From assembly GCA_947470165.1 (NCBI GenBank), contig CANISN010000044.1, forward strand, positions 1 to 9,943: a stretch of 9,943 bases of DNA, written 5' to 3'. Shown in pieces: positions 1 to 6,063 of the stretch. The stretch is from Burkholderiaceae bacterium (GTDB taxonomy: Bacteria; Pseudomonadota; Gammaproteobacteria; Burkholderiales; Burkholderiaceae). Each line of letters begins with the position of its first letter. Positions within the stretch are counted from its first letter, which is position 1. A model generated the notes under the pieces. It saw only the letters and a list, made by a program, of their open reading frames with translations. It was not told where the DNA came from and made no database searches. A program made the position numbers and the translations under genes.

Positions 1-406
1 AAGATAAATTTTGGCCTTTGCCATCAAGAATGCGCGCACCCAAAACAAAATCCCGCAAGTTGCCAACGCTAATGCGATTTGGACCAGCTAGGCCGGCTGC
101 AATGGCGCCGCCAAAAGTAGCATGTTTACCAAAGTGTGGAGGTTCAAATGCCAGCATCTGATTTTTTTCTTTTAATGCTGCTTCAATTTCTTTCAGGGGT
201 GTGCCTGCACAAGCCGTAATGACTAATTCTTCTGGCTGATATTCTAAGATTCCAGAGTAAGCACGAGTATCGAGTTTTGTATGATTGCTGAGGTTGCCAT
301 ACCAAGACTTGGTTCCGCCACCTTCAATGGAGAGCTGTGTTTTATTGCTAGCTGCATTTAGGATCTGCTCGCGAAATGTCCCAATAATGGGATTGGCAGC
401 GTTCAT
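1..406 (-). CDS. glcE: Glycolate oxidase FAD-binding subunit GlcE (N-terminal 135 codons; 3' end outside window)
   Basis: GlcE is the second FAD-binding subunit of the GlcDEF glycolate dehydrogenase, which oxidises glycolate to glyoxylate at the membrane and passes electrons to the respiratory chain. Translating the minus strand from the ATG at 406-404 gives an open frame to the window edge that begins MNAANPIIGTFREQ. It shows the first part of a VAO/PCMH-type FAD domain: IEGGGTKSWYG at about residues 27-37 (the flavin-pyrophosphate loop, GxGTK-like) and a second Gly-rich segment at about 98-131 with FGGAIAAGLAGPNR and the LRDFVLGARILDG strand. The E. coli protein is about 350 residues, so roughly 60% is missing here. 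The start overlaps the glcD stop by one base (TAATG), and a GGAG lies eight bases upstream, which fixes the start and implies translational coupling. Identity rests on these motifs plus the glcD neighbour; I am confident of it. Confidence 0.9.
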   Translation of the reverse strand, partial: MNAANPIIGTFREQILNAASNKTQLSIEGGGTKSWYGNLSNHTKLDTRAYSGILEYQPEELVITACAGTPLKEIEAALKEKNQMLAFEPPHFGKHATFGGAIAAGLAGPNRISVGNLRDFVLGARILDGKGQNLS

Positions 407-1911
407 TAAAAGCGCTCCAATTCCGGATGCGGTAGCTTGCCTCCAGTAATGCGCATGCGGCCATATTCAGCACAGCGACTCAGCGTTGGGATGCCCTTAT
501 CAGGATTGAGAAGCTTTTCTGGATCAAAGGCGCTCTTCACACCCCAGAAAGATTCGCGCTCACCCTCTCCAAACTGAATACACATGGAGTTAATCTTTTC
601 GAGACCAACCCCATGTTCGCCAGTAATCGTGCCACCAAGCTCAACGCAGGCTTCGAGAATGTCAGTACCAAATTCTTCAGCACGATGCCATTCTTCCTCA
701 TCGGCACCATTAAACAAAATTAATGGATGCATATTGCCATCACCCGCATGGAAAACATTCAAGCAACCTAAACCATATTTTTTTTCCATACCTTGAATAC
801 GCTTTAGCAAAGTCGCAATATGCCTACGTGGAATGGTTCCATCCATACAGTAGTAATCCGCAGCGATTCGTCCTGCTGCTGGGAAGGCATTTTTACGGCC
901 ACTCCAAAACTTCAAGCGTTCAGTCTCATCTGTAGAAATGCGAATACCACTCGCACCAGATTGCTCGAGCACTTTCGTCATGCGCTCGATTTCTTCTGCA
1001 ACCTCTTCGGGTGTCCCGTCAGATTCGCAAAGTAAAATAGCTGCTGCCTCTAAGTCATAGCCTGCATTGACAAATTCTTCTACAGCCCTTGTAGTGGCCT
1101 GATCCATCATTTCTAAACCAGCAGGAATAATGCCAGCTGCGATGATGGCAGCAACGGCGTTACCACCTTTTTCAATATCATCAAAACTCGCCATGATGAC
1201 GCGTGCTAATCTCGGTTTGGCAACTAATTTCACGGTAACTTCAGTAACCACTGCGAGCATGCCCTCGCTACCCATGACAATTGCCAATAAATCTAAGCCA
1301 GGTGCGTCTGGAGCGAGGCTGCCAAACTCTACGATCTCACCATTCATCAGGATACCTCGAACCTTTAAGACATTGTGAAGGGTCAGTCCATATTTAAGGC
1401 AGTGCACTCCACCAGAGTTTTCATTTACATTGCCGCCAATAGAGCAGGCAATCTGTGAGGATGGATCTGGGGCGTAATACAGGCCAAGATGGGCGACCGC
1501 TTCGGAGATGGCTAAATTACGAACCCCTGGCTGGACCACTGCAGTTCGGGTGAAAGGATCAATGTTGATGATTTTCTTTAGCTTGGCAAGAGAAAGTACT
1601 AAACCTTGAGAGATTGGCATGGCGCCTCCAGATAAGCCAGTTCCCGATCCCCGTGGGACGATAGGGACTTGCATATCAAAGCAAATCTTCAAAATTTGGA
1701 CTACTTGGGCTTCAGTTTCTGGCAGAGCGACTGCTAAGGGCATCTTGCGATAGGCAGCTAAACCATCGCATTCGTAGGGAATTGTGTCTTCAGGCTCCCA
1801 GAGCAAGGCATGTTCAGGGAGGATAGGCCTCAAGGCCGATACCAATTTGGATTGAAGGGCGGTAATGGCCGCGAGCTCTGGGGGTGGGGTAACCATATTC
1901 ATAGGAATCAT
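406..1911 (-). CDS. glcD: Glycolate oxidase large FAD-binding subunit GlcD
   Basis: GlcD is the catalytic FAD subunit of glycolate oxidase (FAD_binding_4 plus FAD-oxidase C-terminal domain). Numbering from the GTG at 1920, the 504-residue product has the flavin pyrophosphate loop VPRGSGTGLSGGAMP at 88-102, the second FAD motif IGGNVNENSGGVHCLKYG at 161-178, and the C-terminal domain signatures HAGDGNMHP (391-399) and GTITGEHGVGLEK (430-442). The histidines of these last two motifs are the conserved active-site/metal positions of the D-2-hydroxyacid dehydrogenase family. Length matches E. coli GlcD (499). It is followed directly by glcE, which separates it from D-lactate dehydrogenases or lone GlcD paralogues. 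The start is uncertain: GTG at 1920 and ATG at 1911, 1902 and 1896 are all in frame. I prefer ATG 1911, which has a weak AGG about 12 bases upstream; the protein core does not begin until after all of these. In a freshwater bacterium this would support growth on algal glycolate (inference). Confidence 0.93.
   Translation of the reverse strand: MIPMNMVTPPPELAAITALQSKLVSALRPILPEHALLWEPEDTIPYECDGLAAYRKMPLAVALPETEAQVVQILKICFDMQVPIVPRGSGTGLSGGAMPISQGLVLSLAKLKKIINIDPFTRTAVVQPGVRNLAISEAVAHLGLYYAPDPSSQIACSIGGNVNENSGGVHCLKYGLTLHNVLKVRGILMNGEIVEFGSLAPDAPGLDLLAIVMGSEGMLAVVTEVTVKLVAKPRLARVIMASFDDIEKGGNAVAAIIAAGIIPAGLEMMDQATTRAVEEFVNAGYDLEAAAILLCESDGTPEEVAEEIERMTKVLEQSGASGIRISTDETERLKFWSGRKNAFPAAGRIAADYYCMDGTIPRRHIATLLKRIQGMEKKYGLGCLNVFHAGDGNMHPLILFNGADEEEWHRAEEFGTDILEACVELGGTITGEHGVGLEKINSMCIQFGEGERESFWGVKSAFDPEKLLNPDKGIPTLSRCAEYGRMRITGGKLPHPELERF
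415..418 (-). promoter_or_regulatory. Shine-Dalgarno of glcE inside the glcD 3' end
   Basis: GGAG on the minus strand lies eight bases before the glcE ATG and within the last codons of glcD. Together with the TAATG overlap of stop and start at 408-404 it supports re-initiation by ribosomes finishing glcD, keeping the two subunits stoichiometric. Confidence 0.6.
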
Positions 1912-1925
1912 TTTAGCCACTTACC

Positions 1926-1931
1926 TATAAT
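1926..1931 (+). promoter_or_regulatory. -10 box (TATAAT) of the adenosyltransferase gene
   Basis: A perfect sigma-70 -10 hexamer ends seven bases before the ATG at 1939, so transcription would start at or within a base or two of the A of the start codon. No good -35 is seen: the hexamers 16-18 bases upstream (about 1902-1909) do not resemble TTGACA, and there is no TGn extension. AT-rich hexamers occur by chance, but this one is the exact consensus in the only non-coding gap upstream of the gene. Confidence 0.55.
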
Positions 1932-1957
1932 TAGTTTTATGGGAAATCGACTTTCAA
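1927..1957 (-). promoter_or_regulatory. Candidate glcD promoter
   Basis: On the minus strand TTGAAA (1957-1952, five of six -35 positions) is followed after 19 bases by AATTAT (1932-1927, four of six -10 positions). Initiation would fall near 1920, at or just before the glcD start codons. The spacing is longer than ideal and the -10 is weak, so this is only a candidate. It would lie largely inside the first codons of the opposite-strand adenosyltransferase gene. Confidence 0.25.
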
Positions 1958-2508
1958 AAATAGCTACTAGAACCGGTGATGCCGGCATGACTGGGCTTGG
2001 TGATGGCAGCCGAGTCGAAAAGGATCATTTACGCATCTGCGCCATGGGCGATGTCGATGAATTGAACTCTGAAATTGGGGTTTTGATGACTGAATCCATT
2101 CCGGAGGCGATTGCTGACGAGTTCAAATCTATGTTTTTGCAAGTGCAGCATGACTTATTTGACTTGGGTGGCGAGCTTTGTATCCCTAATTACACTTTGC
2201 TTAAACCAGAGCAAGTGGCCCAGTTGGATATTTGGTTGGAAAAATACAATGCTACTTTGCCTCCGCTAACCGAATTTATTCTTCCTGGTGGAACGCGTGC
2301 TGCTGCTCAAGCGCATGTATGTCGAACAGTTTGTAGGCGCGCCGAGAGATCGATTGTGCGTTTGGGTTGGGAAGAGCCTTTGTATGATGCCCCACGTCAA
2401 TACGTTAATCGCTTATCTGACCTATTGTTTGTCTTAGCGCGTGTACTTAATCGTGCAGCTGGCGGCCAAGACATTTTGTGGAAGCACGAAAAAAAAGAGC
2501 CTAAGTAA
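1939..2508 (+). CDS. PduO-type ATP:cob(I)alamin adenosyltransferase
   Basis: This cytoplasmic enzyme transfers the adenosyl group of ATP to cob(I)alamin, making adenosylcobalamin for B12-dependent enzymes such as methylmalonyl-CoA mutase. The 189-residue product has the family's N-terminal ATP-binding signature TRTGDAGMTGLGDG at 10-23, GDVDELNS at 37-44, CRRAER at about 132-137 and YVNRLSDLLFVLAR at 155-168. Length is normal for the PduO/MMAB family and it is a trimeric helical-bundle enzyme by family knowledge. The frame is open upstream to 1810, but that stretch overlaps glcD and has no family similarity, while MGNRLSKIATRTGD from 1939 is the usual beginning. No Shine-Dalgarno precedes this ATG and a -10 box lies seven bases away, so the mRNA may be leaderless. 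It stands alone on the plus strand, with no B12 synthesis genes beside it, so salvage rather than de novo synthesis is as likely. The family is CobA/CobO-unrelated; I therefore give no symbol. Confidence 0.93.
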   Translation: MGNRLSKIATRTGDAGMTGLGDGSRVEKDHLRICAMGDVDELNSEIGVLMTESIPEAIADEFKSMFLQVQHDLFDLGGELCIPNYTLLKPEQVAQLDIWLEKYNATLPPLTEFILPGGTRAAAQAHVCRTVCRRAERSIVRLGWEEPLYDAPRQYVNRLSDLLFVLARVLNRAAGGQDILWKHEKKEPK

Positions 2509-2522
2509 ATTAGTCTCTTTTT
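2492..2522. terminator. Bidirectional intrinsic terminator between adenosyltransferase gene and aroG
   Basis: The arms AAAAAGAGcCTAA (2492-2504) and TTAGtCTCTTTTT (2510-2522) pair over 12 of 13 positions around the five-base loop GTAAA. On the plus strand the hairpin ends in a T5 run. On the minus strand it is followed by eight Ts (complement of 2489-2496). It sits between convergent genes, includes the last codons and stop (2506-2508) of the adenosyltransferase gene, and lies 43 bases past the aroG stop. The stem core is short (CTAA plus GAG) and AT-rich, so efficiency is uncertain. Confidence 0.65.
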
Positions 2523-2565
2523 AGAAAATAAAACAACATCAAAAGAACACCAAAGTAAGCCCGTT

Positions 2566-3690
2566 TTATTTCTTGGCTTTTCTGCGATTCTTTACAGCTA
2601 ATGCTAGACGCTGTAATACATTGACTGAGTCTTCCCAGTTGATACAAGCATCTGTAATACTTTTACCGTACTCTAATTTATTCGGATCATCTTTTCCAGG
2701 CGAGAATTTTTGCGCACCATCATTAAGATGACTTTCAATCATTACCCCAAAAATTTGATGTGACCCAGACTCAATTTGCTCGGCAATATTTTCTGCCACC
2801 ACAATTTGACGTTCATGTTTTTTGCTGGAGTTCGCATGCGACAAGTCAACCATCAAACTGCTTGGAAGCTTAGCCGCTTCTAACTCAGAGCAGGCTGCTT
2901 GAACATATTGCGCTTCATAGTTTGGTTCTTTACCGCCACGCAAAATGACGTGGCAATCTTTATTACCTTTAGTTTCCACGATAGATACTTGACCATTCTT
3001 ATGCACTGATAAGAAGTGGTGCGGACGACTAGCTGCTTGAATAGCATCGGTTGCGATCTTGATATTGCCATCAGTACCGTTCTTAAAGCCAATGGGCGCA
3101 GAGAGACCTGAAGCGAGTTCGCGATGAACTTGACTCTCAGTTGTGCGTGCACCGATAGCGCCCCAAGAAATCAGGTCAGCAATATATTGCGGAGAAATGA
3201 CATCGAGAAATTCACTACCAGCAGGCATGCCAAGACGATTAATTTCTATGAGTACTTGGCGGGCGATACGTAGACCCTCTTCAATGCGATAGCTTTCATC
3301 AAGGTATGGGTCGTTAATTAAACCCTTCCAACCAACCGTAGTGCGCGGTTTTTCAAAATAGACGCGCATCACAATTTCAAGTTCACCAGCAAAGCGATCA
3401 CGTTCACCAAGCAAGCGCTGGCAGTACTCTAAAGCTGCGCGGGGATCATGAATGGAGCAAGGTCCAATGATGACTAGGAGGCGATCATTTTTTCCATGAA
3501 TGATGTCACGAATCTTTTTACGTGTTTTGCTGATTAGAGATTCAGTCGGCGTGCCCGAGATCGGGAAGAAGCGAATCAAATGCTCTGGTGGTGGCAGAAC
3601 AGTAATGTTATGAATGCGTTGATCATCTGTCTCTGACGTTTTATCGACGGCAGCGTACCAGTTGGCGGGATTAGTATTTTGTTGGCTCAT
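2566..3690 (-). CDS. aroG: 3-deoxy-7-phosphoheptulonate (DAHP) synthase, class I AroG/F/H type
   Basis: The enzyme condenses phosphoenolpyruvate and erythrose 4-phosphate to DAHP, the first step of the shikimate pathway to aromatic amino acids. The 374-residue protein matches the E. coli AroG family throughout with an extra 17 residues at the front. Visible motifs are IIGPCSIHDPRAA at 74-86, the PEP-binding MRVYFEKPRTTVGWKGL at 108-124, GARTTESQVHRELASGLS at 180-197 and KNGTDGNIKIA at 203-213. The four metal ligands are present: Cys78, His285 (in DLSHANSS), Glu319 (IESH) and Asp347 (SITDAC), all at a constant or near-constant offset from E. coli AroG Cys61, His268, Glu302 and Asp326. Ser197 aligns with AroG Ser180 of the phenylalanine site, so feedback control by an aromatic amino acid is likely, though which one cannot be settled here. 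It follows tldD by 19 bases. No Shine-Dalgarno is visible and a stop codon lies in frame 12 bases upstream of the ATG, so the start is firm. Confidence 0.95.
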   Translation of the reverse strand: MSQQNTNPANWYAAVDKTSETDDQRIHNITVLPPPEHLIRFFPISGTPTESLISKTRKKIRDIIHGKNDRLLVIIGPCSIHDPRAALEYCQRLLGERDRFAGELEIVMRVYFEKPRTTVGWKGLINDPYLDESYRIEEGLRIARQVLIEINRLGMPAGSEFLDVISPQYIADLISWGAIGARTTESQVHRELASGLSAPIGFKNGTDGNIKIATDAIQAASRPHHFLSVHKNGQVSIVETKGNKDCHVILRGGKEPNYEAQYVQAACSELEAAKLPSSLMVDLSHANSSKKHERQIVVAENIAEQIESGSHQIFGVMIESHLNDGAQKFSPGKDDPNKLEYGKSITDACINWEDSVNVLQRLALAVKNRRKAKK

Positions 3691-3696
3691 GCGACT

Positions 3697-3702
3697 ATTT
3701 TA
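3697..3702 (-). promoter_or_regulatory. Candidate -10 box (TAAAAT) of aroG
   Basis: TAAAAT on the minus strand matches five of six consensus positions and ends six bases before the aroG ATG, in the 19-base gap after tldD. It would give a leaderless or nearly leaderless aroG transcript, which fits the absence of a Shine-Dalgarno. No acceptable -35 is found at 16-18 bases (that stretch is G-rich on this strand), so it may be chance. Confidence 0.3.
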
Positions 3703-3709
3703 AGCCGTA

Positions 3710-5200
3710 TTAAGCAGTTCCCCCGACAGTCAGGCTATCAATGCGTAAAGTAGGCTGTCCAACACCTACTGGGACACTCTGGCCTTCTTTGCCGCAAACC
3801 CCGATCCCGCCGTCTAATTTCAGGTCATTCCCGATCATAGAGACCTGTTTTAAGGATTCAGGACCACTACCGATAATGGTGGCACCTTTGACGGGATATT
3901 GGATTTTGCCGTTTTCTACCCAGTAGGCTTCTGAGGCGGAAAACACAAATTTTCCACTAGTGATATCGACTTGCCCACCTCCAAAGTTCACAGCATAGAG
4001 GCCGCGTTTGATACTGGCCACGATTTCTTGGGGATCTTCTTTACCGGCCAACATATAGGTATTGGTCATGCGAGGCATCGGTAAGGAGGCAAAGCTCTCT
4101 CGCCGACCATTGCCAGTTAATGGCATATTCATGAGGCGGGCATTGAGACTATCTTGGATATAGCCCTTCAAAATACCATCCTCAATGAGTGTTGTGCACT
4201 GAGTCGGGGTGCCTTCATCGTCGATATTGAGTGAGCCACGACGACCAGAAAGGGTGCCATCATCTACTACGGTGACGCCTTTAGCGGCAACGCGTTGGCC
4301 AATACAGCCAGCAAAAGCGGAGGAGCCCTTACGATTGAAGTCGCCCTCGAGACCATGGCCCACAGCCTCATGAAGTAGTACGCCAGGCCAACCCGGACCC
4401 ATCACTACAGTCATCGGGCCAGCCGGAGCAGGGCGAGAGTCAAGGTTAATTAGCGCTCCATCGACCGCTTCATCAACGTATTGATTGATGATCTCAGTAT
4501 TGAAATAGTGATAATCATGGCGTGCACCGCCACCAGAAGACCCAGATTCACGACGACCATTTTGCTCGGCAATCACATGAACGGATACCCGCACCAGTGG
4601 GCGCACATCAGCGGCCAATAGACCATCAGCTCGCACTACGAGGACTACATCAAACTCCCCAGCGAGGCTGGCCATCACCTGAATAATGCGTGGGTCACGT
4701 GCTTTTGCGCGTCGTTCAATGCCTTCAAGCAAGGCAATTTTTTCTTGCGGAGCAAGTGAATCTAAAGGATTGAGATCTGAGTAAAGGCCGTTAGAAACAG
4801 GAGTAAAAGTTTTGCTTGCAATGGCGCGTTTACCACCCTGAGGACCAATCACTCGAGTTGATTTTGCTGCCTTATTCAAAGCCTCTAAATTAATTTCATC
4901 AGAATAGGCAAATGCAGTCTTATCACCATAAATTGCACGTACACCAACGCCTTGATCGATATTGAAGCTTCCAGATTTCACAATACCTTCTTCTAGGCTC
5001 CAACTCTCGCTGCGGGTATGCTGAAAGTAGAGGTCGGCATCATCTAGTTGGTGCGCAAACATATTGCCAAAGGTGCGATGCAGGTCCTGTTCAGAAAGGC
5101 CGGTTGGCTCAAGCAGAATAGATTTTGCTAGCTTAAGAAGGTCAGCCTGTTGTTTGGGCTTAGTCCAATTGCTTGGAAATAATGCTTCTGGTGCTTTCAT
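3710..5200 (-). CDS. tldD: TldD metalloprotease subunit (TldD/PmbA family)
   Basis: TldD forms the zinc-bearing half of the TldD/TldE (PmbA) heterodimeric protease, known from E. coli for degrading unfolded peptides, microcin B17 leader removal and CcdA antitoxin turnover. The 496-residue product is close to the usual length (E. coli 481). It contains the TldD zinc motif HEAVGH at 277-282 in the context LLHEAVGHGLEGDFNRKGSS, and the third ligand cysteine at 469 in GVCGKEGQSVPVGVGQPTLRI. The C-terminal region shows the family segments TGNGRRESFASLPMPRMTNTY from 362 and GGGQVDITSGKFVFSASEAYWVENG from 407. Catalytic Glu278 is intact, which distinguishes TldD from its partner TldE, which lacks the metal site. 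No signal peptide is seen, so it is cytoplasmic. The partner gene is not in this window. A weak AGAG four to five bases upstream of the ATG could serve as ribosome site. It lies 23 bases after the amidase gene. Confidence 0.95.
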   Translation of the reverse strand: MKAPEALFPSNWTKPKQQADLLKLAKSILLEPTGLSEQDLHRTFGNMFAHQLDDADLYFQHTRSESWSLEEGIVKSGSFNIDQGVGVRAIYGDKTAFAYSDEINLEALNKAAKSTRVIGPQGGKRAIASKTFTPVSNGLYSDLNPLDSLAPQEKIALLEGIERRAKARDPRIIQVMASLAGEFDVVLVVRADGLLAADVRPLVRVSVHVIAEQNGRRESGSSGGGARHDYHYFNTEIINQYVDEAVDGALINLDSRPAPAGPMTVVMGPGWPGVLLHEAVGHGLEGDFNRKGSSAFAGCIGQRVAAKGVTVVDDGTLSGRRGSLNIDDEGTPTQCTTLIEDGILKGYIQDSLNARLMNMPLTGNGRRESFASLPMPRMTNTYMLAGKEDPQEIVASIKRGLYAVNFGGGQVDITSGKFVFSASEAYWVENGKIQYPVKGATIIGSGPESLKQVSMIGNDLKLDGGIGVCGKEGQSVPVGVGQPTLRIDSLTVGGTA

Positions 5201-5223
5201 CTTGCTCTACTGAACTTTCTTTG

Positions 5224-6057
5224 TTAAAGCCTACGGTGTTTAAGTGCGGGTAGCTTAGAGCGTACCTCGTTTAATTTATCTTTGCTTAGCGTACCCGTAA
5301 TTAATCCTTCGCCTTGCGGAAGATTGGTCAATATTTGTCCCCAGGGGTCAATTAGCATGCTGTCACCCCAAGTTCGCCGTTGATTGATATGAACACCGCC
5401 TTGCGCTGAGGAAAGAACATAGCATTGATTTTCAATGGCGCGGGCGCGCAGCAGAATCTCCCAATGATCTTTGCCAGTGGTGTAAGTAAATGCCGCAGGA
5501 ATAATATGGCAATCAACTTCGCCAAGCGACCGATACAGCTCTGGAAAGCGCAAGTCATAGCAAATACTTAAACCAAAGCGCCAATCTACCTCATTGATGG
5601 TAATCTGAAATTGACCTGGCTGACTGCCTGGTGCAATAGTTTCGGATTCTTCATAGCGCTCTGTTTCAGTTTGAAAACCAAATAAATGAATTTTGTCGTA
5701 TCGAGCAATTTGCTTACCCAGTGGATTAAATACTAAAGAGGTGTTGAGCACTTTATTGGACTCTTGAGCCTCTAGTGGAATGGATCCGGCGACTAGGTAG
5801 ATATTATTTTCTTGTGCAATGGCAGCGAGCCGCTCTTGAATTGGGCCAGACCCAACAGCCTCTCGAAGATTTACTTTATCGGTATCTTTCAGCCCCATTA
5901 AGCAAAAATATTCAGGCAGCACTACAAGTTTTGAACCGCTATCAGAGGCTGCTTTAATCAAGCGTGCAGCAAGCTCAAGATTTTCATTGAGATTAGGTGT
6001 CGATACCATTTGTATCGAGGCAATTTTTAGTTCTAAAGTGTTTACAAGCTTATTCAT
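5224..6057 (-). CDS. Nitrilase-superfamily C-N hydrolase, Nit1-like (probable deaminated glutathione amidase)
   Basis: This 277-residue protein belongs to the carbon-nitrogen hydrolase superfamily. The full Glu-Lys-Cys catalytic triad is visible: Glu49 in VVLPEYF, Lys122 in YDKIHLFGF and Cys166 in SICYDLRFPELYR; a further conserved Glu lies at 200 in DHWEILLRARAIENQCYV. The YDKIHLF and RFPELYR sequences and the RTWGDSMLIDPWG block at 228-240 are typical of the Nit1/NitFhit branch, whose characterised members hydrolyse deaminated glutathione, a metabolite-repair reaction; an omega-amidase (Nit2-like) activity on alpha-ketoglutaramate is the main alternative. Length is standard and there is no signal peptide. 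Its ATG is six bases after the yhdP stop, with an AGG ten bases upstream inside yhdP, so translation is probably coupled. The position between yhdP and tldD matches a recurrent proteobacterial arrangement. Superfamily is certain, substrate is inferred. Confidence 0.88.
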   Translation of the reverse strand: MNKLVNTLELKIASIQMVSTPNLNENLELAARLIKAASDSGSKLVVLPEYFCLMGLKDTDKVNLREAVGSGPIQERLAAIAQENNIYLVAGSIPLEAQESNKVLNTSLVFNPLGKQIARYDKIHLFGFQTETERYEESETIAPGSQPGQFQITINEVDWRFGLSICYDLRFPELYRSLGEVDCHIIPAAFTYTTGKDHWEILLRARAIENQCYVLSSAQGGVHINQRRTWGDSMLIDPWGQILTNLPQGEGLITGTLSKDKLNEVRSKLPALKHRRL

Positions 6058-6063
6058 CGTAGC

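Noticed and set aside
1810..1938. 43-codon upstream extension of the adenosyltransferase frame
   Set aside because: It overlaps glcD on the other strand, adds no family-like sequence, and the usual family N-terminus begins at the ATG at 1939.
2524..2572. Inverted repeat AAAATAAAAC / GTTTTATTTC in the gap after aroG
   Set aside because: The arms are almost all A/T with a loop of nearly 30 bases, so the structure would be weak; the hairpin at 2492-2522 is a much better terminator.
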